Origin: Dongia_B sp964406155 | Lineage (GTDB): Bacteria; Pseudomonadota; Alphaproteobacteria; Dongiales; Dongiaceae | Assembly: GCA_964406155.1 (NCBI GenBank) | Contig: CAYOQR010000013.1 | Span: 1 to 64,000, forward strand | Reading direction: 5' to 3' | DNA length: 64,000 nt | Shown here: positions 59,505 to 64,000 of the stretch, piece after piece | Numbering within the stretch: the stretch's first letter is position 1 | How the letters are laid out: each line of letters begins with the position of its first letter | Program-made: the position numbers and the translations under genes | The notes under the pieces: model-generated | What the model was told of the DNA's origin: nothing | Seen by the model: only the letters and a program-made list of their open reading frames with translations | The model's database searches: none

Positions 59505-61721
59505 ATGAGCAAGCTATCCAAGCGCATCCTCGGCTATACCGACAAAGTCAGCGTCGCCCCCGGCGATCAGATCGACTTCAAGATCAGTTCCCCCCTGCCC
59601 GGCAGATATGATGCCCGTATCGTGCGGCTCATCTGCGGCGACGACAGTGAGGATGGGCCCGGCCTCAAGACTGAGCCGGTCAAGACCGCGATCGAGGGCA
59701 GCTATGCCGCCCGCTGGCAGGACATGCCTTGCGGGTCCTATGCGGTGATCGACGATGCCGCCGCCTTTGCCAGCCCTTCCATCACCCTGGAAGCCATGAT
59801 CTGGCCGACCCTGCCCGGCAATGGCAAGGAACAGGCCCTGCTCGGCAATTTCGACGCCGATACCCATCGCGGCTATGCACTTTATGTCGATGCCGCCGGC
59901 CATCTCGCCTTCCGGGTCGATGACGCGACTCCGGTGCGGATCGCGACGCCCTTGTTGTCACGCCATTGGTATCATGTCGCCGTCAGCCTCAATGGTGAAA
60001 CCGGCCAGGTCGTGCTGCGGCAGGAGCGCCAGATCGATTACGCAAAACGGCAGCGCATCGAGACGGCGGAAGCGAAAATCGCCGTGGCAACCGGCCGGAC
60101 CGCCGGGCGCGGCGGCCGTTTCCTGATCGCCGCCTGGATGGACGACAATACCGCCGCGGCTCATTACAACGGCAAGATCGACAGCCCGCGTGTCCTGTCC
60201 GCGGCCTTGGACAGCGCCGCTTTGGCGGGCCTGCGCCCCGGTACCGCACCGAAGGCGCCGGCCATCGCGGCCTGGGATTTCTCGCAGGATATCTCCGGCA
60301 TCACCATCCGCGACGTCTCCGGCCATGGCCGACACGGCAAGCTGGTCAATCTGCCGACCCGCGCCATGAAGGGCTGGAACTGGGATGCCAGCGAGATGAA
60401 CTGGCAGCACAAGCCCAGCCATTACGGCGCCATCCATTTCCATGACGACGATCTCTATGACTGCAACTGGCAGACGGATTTCACGCTGACCGTTCCGGCC
60501 GATCTCAAAAGCGGCATCTATTGCGCCGAGCTGAAGCAGCAGGGACCGGACGGCGTGATCGACGACATGATCCCCTTCTATGTCCGTCCGCCGCGCGGCA
60601 AGGCAACGGCACCCCTGGCATTGCTGATCCCGACCGCCAGCTATCTCGCCTATTCCAACCACCAGATGGCGACGAGCTGGAGCTTCGATGAATTGTCGAC
60701 CACGAAATTCGTCACCCTGAGCGCCGGCGACCGGTATCTCGAGGAAAATCACAGCTTCGGTCTGTCGACCTATGACAGCCATAATGACGGCAGCGGCGTC
60801 TGCTATTCCTCGCGCCTGCGGCCCGTCATCAATATGCGGCCCCGCGCCGAATTGTGGCAGTTCAATGCCGATACCCATATCACCGACTGGCTGGAAGCCC
60901 GGGGCATCGCCTACGACATCATCACCGATGACGACATGGAAGCGGAGGGTGCCGAGCTCCTGAACCGCTATCGCTGTGTCATGACCGGAACCCATCCGGA
61001 ATATTACACCCTGAAGATGATGGGGGCGGTCCGCGACTTCACCCAGCAGGGTGGGCGCCTGATCTATCTCGGCGCCAATGGCTTCTATTGGCGCATCGCC
61101 TATCACCCCACCTTGCCCGGTGTCATGGAACATCGCCGCGCCGAAGACGGCATGCGCGGCTGGATCTCCGAAGATGGCGAATATCATATGAGCTTCACCG
61201 GCGAGCTCTCCGGCCTGTGGCGCCGCAACGGCCAGCCGCCGCAGGGCCTGGTCGGTACCGGCTTCACCGCCCAGGGCTTCGATATCTCGAGCTGGTACGA
61301 TCGCACCGCCGACAGTTTCGATCCCCGTGCCGCCTTCATCTTCGAGGGCATTGGCAAGGATGAGAAAATCGGCGATTTCGGCCTGATCGGCGGTGGCGCC
61401 GCCGGCTGGGAAATCGACCGCGCCGATCCCCTGCTCGGCACACCGCCTCATACCCTGACCGTCGCCGTCGCCTCGGAATTCCCCGCGAGCTATCACTGGG
61501 TGAAGGAAGAGTTCAACCACACCCATTCGGCCATCAATGGCGAGAACTGCCCGATGGTCCGCTGTGACATGACCTTCTTCGAAACGCCCAAGGGCGGCGC
61601 CGTCTTCTCCACCAGCTCGATCTCCTGGGCCGGCAGCCTGGCGCATAACAGCTACGACAACAATGTCAGCCGCATCACCGAGAACGTGGTCCGGCGCTTC
61701 ATCGATCCGACCCCGCTGTAA
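59505..61721 (+). CDS. N,N-dimethylformamidase large (beta) subunit-like protein
   Basis: 738 residues. An N-terminal beta domain containing a LamG/concanavalin-like sandwich (about 80-235: 'ITLEAMIWPT', 'HWYHVAVSLNGETGQVVL') precedes the catalytic domain (about 300-738). The iron-site signature HxE is present as H497-P-E499 ('GTHPEYYT'), with a likely Tyr ligand at Y423 ('STYDSHNDGSGVC'); the known enzyme has an Fe site of one Tyr, one His and one Glu. DMFase hydrolyses N,N-dimethylformamide to formate and dimethylamine; the physiological substrate here is unknown. A strong terminator follows. Confidence 0.87.
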   Translation: MSKLSKRILGYTDKVSVAPGDQIDFKISSPLPGRYDARIVRLICGDDSEDGPGLKTEPVKTAIEGSYAARWQDMPCGSYAVIDDAAAFASPSITLEAMIWPTLPGNGKEQALLGNFDADTHRGYALYVDAAGHLAFRVDDATPVRIATPLLSRHWYHVAVSLNGETGQVVLRQERQIDYAKRQRIETAEAKIAVATGRTAGRGGRFLIAAWMDDNTAAAHYNGKIDSPRVLSAALDSAALAGLRPGTAPKAPAIAAWDFSQDISGITIRDVSGHGRHGKLVNLPTRAMKGWNWDASEMNWQHKPSHYGAIHFHDDDLYDCNWQTDFTLTVPADLKSGIYCAELKQQGPDGVIDDMIPFYVRPPRGKATAPLALLIPTASYLAYSNHQMATSWSFDELSTTKFVTLSAGDRYLEENHSFGLSTYDSHNDGSGVCYSSRLRPVINMRPRAELWQFNADTHITDWLEARGIAYDIITDDDMEAEGAELLNRYRCVMTGTHPEYYTLKMMGAVRDFTQQGGRLIYLGANGFYWRIAYHPTLPGVMEHRRAEDGMRGWISEDGEYHMSFTGELSGLWRRNGQPPQGLVGTGFTAQGFDISSWYDRTADSFDPRAAFIFEGIGKDEKIGDFGLIGGGAAGWEIDRADPLLGTPPHTLTVAVASEFPASYHWVKEEFNHTHSAINGENCPMVRCDMTFFETPKGGAVFSTSSISWAGSLAHNSYDNNVSRITENVVRRFIDPTPL

Positions 61722-61743
61722 CAGCGGCGATTCGGCGCTTTAC

Positions 61744-61791
61744 CGCCCCGCGATCCGGCCGCCCATGTTTGGCGGTACCGATCGCGGGGCG
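61744..61791 (+). terminator. Strong terminator after the DMFase-like operon
   Basis: A 12-bp stem CGCCCCGCGATC (61744-61755) / GATCGCGGGGCG (61780-61791) contains an inner 5-bp stem (CCGCC/GGCGG) and is followed by TCTCATTTCTC. It starts 22 bp after the large-subunit stop and probably ends the five-gene transcript. Confidence 0.75.
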
Positions 61792-61919
61792 TCTCATTTC
61801 TCCCGTTGCTCCTTCACCGAGACTTGCCTTGTGCTGGCTTATCCTGGGCCAGCTTGTCCCTGGCCGCCGAGCCGTGCCAAGCTGACCTGCTGCACGACCG
61901 CTCATCCGGGGAAAAGCCC

Positions 61920-62471
61920 ATGCCCTTGCGAGCCCGCTGGTTGTCCGCCTGCTTAGCCATTTGCCGCTGGATCATTGCGGTTCTCTTCACCGCGCTCGCG
62001 TCATTCGCGGCGCAGGCGGGAGACTGGCCGCCACCCGATCCGGCCGAGCCGGTGGCGACCGTCGCTTTCGACACAATCTGGGCCTCGGCCCAACGGGATA
62101 TCCGCGACTTCCGGCACCTGCAGCAAGCTGCCGGCGCCCGTGGTCAGATCCTCGAGATCGTCCGCAGCGGCGACAGCCCGCACGCGGTCTTCGGCTGGAC
62201 CGGCCGCCAGGGCAACGGCCGGATGCGTGCCCTGCTTTACGAGAATGGCGATTTCAGCGCCATCATCACACCGGCTGGCGCTACAAGGGATATCGTGCTG
62301 AACAATTTCGGCGGTTTCGATTGCCCGACTTGCTCACCGCCAGTCCTGGTCTGCGGCCGCCGGCCGTCCTGGATTCCCCATGACCTGCATTGGGATAACT
62401 TCGACTGCCCCTGTACCCTGGCGGGTCCCCAGGGATTGGATATCGGCAAATGTGGCGCCGGGACGCCGTAA
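61920..62471 (+). CDS. Secreted cysteine-containing protein of unknown family
   Basis: 183 residues from ATG 61920 (GGGGAAAA upstream). A long signal peptide (basic 'RARW', hydrophobic core, cleavage near 'AQAG') is followed by 'DFRHLQQAAGARGQILEIVRSGDSPHAVFGWTGRQGNGRMRALLYENGDFSAIITPAG'. The C-terminal part has five Cys ('FDCPTCSPPVLVCG', 'DNFDCPCTLAG') that could form disulfides or bind metal, and one more in 'GKCGAG'. I recognise no family. It is separated from the operon upstream by the terminator. Confidence 0.6.
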   Translation: MPLRARWLSACLAICRWIIAVLFTALASFAAQAGDWPPPDPAEPVATVAFDTIWASAQRDIRDFRHLQQAAGARGQILEIVRSGDSPHAVFGWTGRQGNGRMRALLYENGDFSAIITPAGATRDIVLNNFGGFDCPTCSPPVLVCGRRPSWIPHDLHWDNFDCPCTLAGPQGLDIGKCGAGTP

Positions 62472-62517
62472 GCCCTTCCCTGCCGGAATCGCTGGACTCA
62501 GGAACGCAGCATTGCGG

Positions 62518-62546
62518 CTAGAGCCGATCGCGCTCTAGGCTTTCTT
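62518..62546. terminator. Terminator between convergent genes
   Basis: CTAGAGC (62518-62524) pairs with GCTCTAG (62532-62538) over a 7-nt loop and is followed by GCTTTCTT on the plus strand. The 3' arm contains the stop codon of the PhnA-like gene (minus strand), so it can serve both directions. Confidence 0.6.
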
Positions 62547-62765
62547 CACAAACATGGTCTTGAGCACCAGACCTTTAACTTTATCGACGTTGCACTCGAT
62601 TTCTTCTTCATTCGAGGTCAGCCGTATATTTTTTGCGAGCGTTCCCCGTTTAAGCGTCACCGAGGTACCCTTCACTTTCAGATCCTTAATGAGCAGGACT
62701 GAATCTCCGTCCTTAAGAACGTTACCGTTACTGTCCTTGACCTTGAAGGTCTCATCTTCCGACAT
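62535..62765 (-). CDS. PhnA/YjdM C-terminal domain protein without zinc ribbon
   Basis: 76 residues from ATG 62765. 'VKDSNGNVLKDGDSVLLIKDLKVKGTSVTLKRGTLAKNIRLTSNEEEIECNVDKVKGLVLKTMFVKKA' matches the C-terminal SH3-like PhnA domain of YjdM, formerly called an alkylphosphonate utilisation protein and really of unknown role. The N-terminal zinc ribbon found in YjdM is missing. The frame extends to 62843, but those extra residues do not form one. The gene is markedly A/T-richer than its surroundings, suggesting transfer. Confidence 0.8.
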   Translation of the reverse strand: MSEDETFKVKDSNGNVLKDGDSVLLIKDLKVKGTSVTLKRGTLAKNIRLTSNEEEIECNVDKVKGLVLKTMFVKKA

Positions 62766-62905
62766 GATGCTGTTTCTCGTCTGGTTGTGGAGGTTGTCAC
62801 GCCGTCCATGGCACCTTGTCGCCCAGTATATGGGAAAAAGCAATCCGCCGCCGGCTTACAGGTCAATCAGTCGCGGCCGCCAGCCCGAAGCAAAATCGGG
62901 CAACC

Positions 62906-63223
62906 TCATGCTTCCATCAACCTCAAACCGGCCACCGCGACGATGATCATGCCAATATAGACCAGCCGCAGAAGCGAGGCGGTATCACCGAACAGAATCA
63001 TGCCGAGCACCGTGATGCCGACCGAACCGATCCCGGTCCAGATGGCATAGGCCGTGCCGGCCGGCAGCTCCTTCATCGCCAGGGTCAACAGAAACACACT
63101 CGCCAGGGCCGCCACCACGCCGCCCAGGCTCGGCCAGAGCCGCGTCCAACCTTCTGCATATTTCAACGATAGCGCCATCAGAATTTCGACGGCACTCGCC
63201 ATCAGCAACAGAACCCATGCCAT
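62906..63223 (-). CDS. SMR-family small multidrug/guanidinium exporter
   Basis: 105 residues from ATG 63223 (GAGG at good spacing; ATG 63229 overlaps it). Four TM helices; the essential membrane Glu is in TM1 ('SAVEILMALSLKYAEG') and 'ELPAGTAYAIWTGIGSVGITVLGMILFGD' is the family signature. It could be a drug exporter (EmrE-like) or a guanidinium exporter (Gdx/SugE-like); the sequence does not decide. It is divergent from an HxlR regulator, a common arrangement. Confidence 0.92.
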   Translation of the reverse strand: MAWVLLLMASAVEILMALSLKYAEGWTRLWPSLGGVVAALASVFLLTLAMKELPAGTAYAIWTGIGSVGITVLGMILFGDTASLLRLVYIGMIIVAVAGLRLMEA

Positions 63224-63302
63224 TGTCATCCCTCTTGATCTCGTTGGGATGATGATATCAGTCTATAGGCACCCATCTTCAATTACGCACCTTTGGGTAA
63301 CC
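63224..63302. promoter_or_regulatory. Divergent control region of SMR exporter and HxlR regulator
   Basis: 79 bp hold both promoters. An imperfect dyad TTACGC (63283-63288) / GGGTAA (63295-63300) sits just before the HxlR start and could be an autoregulatory operator. No strong -35/-10 pair is apparent. Confidence 0.4.
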
Positions 63303-63770
63303 ATGAAAGAAGTTGCAGCAGGCAAAACGGCCGAGGCAGCGACGGCTATCTCCCCGACAGCCGCTTCTCCGGCAGCCAGCACGCCCAATGTCTTCGACCC
63401 CACCTGTTCCGCGCGTCATGCGCTGGAACTGATCGCCAGCAAATGGGCGCTGCTGATCCTGCCGGCTTTGGCGGAGGGGCCGATGCGCAACAATGCCCTG
63501 TTGCGCAAGATCGGCGGGATCTCACAGAAGATGCTGACGCAGACCTTGAAGGATCTGGAGCGCAACGGTCTGATCATCCGCGAAGACCTGCAGACCGTGC
63601 CGCCCCATGTCGAATATCGCCTGAGCCCCCTCGGCCGCTCGCTCAGCGAGGCGCTGATCACTCTGGACCGCTGGGCCGAACGACATGCCTACGATCTGGA
63701 TGCCGCCCGCGAGCGCTTCGATGCGGAGCAGACGGCGCAGGGAAAACGGGCGATACAACATCCGGTTTAA
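63303..63770 (+). CDS. HxlR-family transcriptional regulator
   Basis: 155 residues from ATG 63303; longer in-frame starts overlap the SMR gene. After a 30-residue low-complexity Ala/Thr-rich tail comes the HxlR winged helix: 'DPTCSARHALELIASKWALLILPALAEGPMRNNALLRKIGGISQKMLTQTLKDLERNGLIIRE' and 'PPHVEYRLSPLGRSL'. The conserved Cys near the helix start (TCSARHA) could sense redox or electrophiles. It probably regulates the divergent SMR exporter. Confidence 0.9.
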   Translation: MKEVAAGKTAEAATAISPTAASPAASTPNVFDPTCSARHALELIASKWALLILPALAEGPMRNNALLRKIGGISQKMLTQTLKDLERNGLIIREDLQTVPPHVEYRLSPLGRSLSEALITLDRWAERHAYDLDAARERFDAEQTAQGKRAIQHPV

Positions 63771-63803
63771 CGCCGTGTGCCGTATCGCCCGCCCGGAAGA
63801 GGG

Positions 63804-64000
63804 TCAGGCGTTCTTTCGCATCAGCCGTTGGCGGATCTCGGAAACCGCATTGGCATGGGCATCGAAGCCCTCGTAATCCGCCAGCGCCTTGGCCGGGCCG
63901 GCCATGACGGGATAGCCCTTCGGCGTCACATAAGCGAGCGAGGTGCGCTTCAGGTAATCGAAGACCGAGAGCGGCGAAGCGGTGCGGGCCGCGCCTGAGG
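63804..64000 (-). CDS. Histidinol dehydrogenase family protein, C-terminal fragment (start outside window)
   Basis: The stop is TGA at 63804-63806 and the frame is open to the right edge, giving 65 residues: 'SGAARTASPLSVFDYLKRTS' followed by a stretch ending 'NAVSEIRQRLMRKNA'. This matches the C-terminus of HisD-type zinc/NAD-dependent dehydrogenases ('SPLSVFDYLKRTS'). It could be histidine-pathway HisD or a HisD-like alcohol or sulfonate dehydrogenase; the visible part does not decide. It converges on the HxlR gene. Confidence 0.75.
   Translation of the reverse strand, partial: SGAARTASPLSVFDYLKRTSLAYVTPKGYPVMAGPAKALADYEGFDAHANAVSEIRQRLMRKNA

Overview
The window is about 64 kb of GC-rich chromosomal DNA, almost fully coding, from an alphaproteobacterium. 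Evidence for the class: a C4-pathway 5-aminolevulinate synthase (hemA), two DUF992 proteins, and the gene orders dnaJ-like/fabI/aroC and HDAC-family/xseB/ispA/.../tlyA. The flavour is Rhodospirillales-like, but the genus cannot be fixed from this sequence. I see no insertion sequence, phage, integrase, CRISPR array or plasmid gene. Both edges cut genes: the tamB C-terminus at the left and a histidinol-dehydrogenase-family C-terminus at the right.

Layout. 1-1.8 kb: tamB end and a HAD phosphatase. 1.8-5.7 kb (minus): overlapping trehalose operon otsB / GH15 glucoamylase-like enzyme / otsA. 5.9-12.3 kb: MFS transporter, orphan methyltransferase, OmpR-type response regulator with histidine kinase, DUF1345 membrane protein, small membrane protein. 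12.4 kb: tRNA-Ser(GCU), followed by tandem glutathione transferases, a hotdog thioesterase, an Mpo1-like protein, an enoyl-CoA hydratase and a patatin phospholipase.

17.6-32.5 kb: a metabolic stretch unusually rich in pyridoxal-phosphate enzymes: class V aminotransferase, GSAM-like class III enzyme, omega-transaminase, 5-aminolevulinate synthase and an aromatic-amino-acid-decarboxylase-type enzyme, with pdxH (PLP synthesis) nearby. pyrE, a divergent DapB paralogue, an M20 amidohydrolase, an SDR and a cation-efflux protein are interspersed. 32.8-36.7 kb: DnaJ-like protein, fabI, aroC and a variant arginase-family protein. 36.8-40.3 kb (minus): CopC/CopD and an RNA methyltransferase. 40.4-47.1 kb: sppA, then a minus-strand run DUF423 / HDAC-like / xseB / ispA / MATE / tlyA, with a MATE exporter at the position where dxs commonly sits.

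47.3-54.1 kb: PaaG-like hydratase and MBL hydrolase, cysQ-tsaC, two DUF992 secreted proteins and a long acyl-CoA dehydrogenase. 54.2-61.7 kb: the most distinctive unit, an apparent five-gene operon of an alkaline-phosphatase-superfamily sulfatase/phosphonate monoester hydrolase, pgm, pgi and both subunits of an N,N-dimethylformamidase-like amidohydrolase, closed by a strong terminator. 61.9-64 kb: a secreted protein of unknown family, a zinc-ribbon-less PhnA protein, an SMR exporter divergent from an HxlR regulator, and the partial hisD-like gene.

No convincing new defence or mobile system was found. The best leads are the dimethylformamidase-like operon, the DapB paralogue lacking the catalytic histidine pair, the MATE gene at the usual dxs position, and a recurring pattern of short direct repeats at gene ends.
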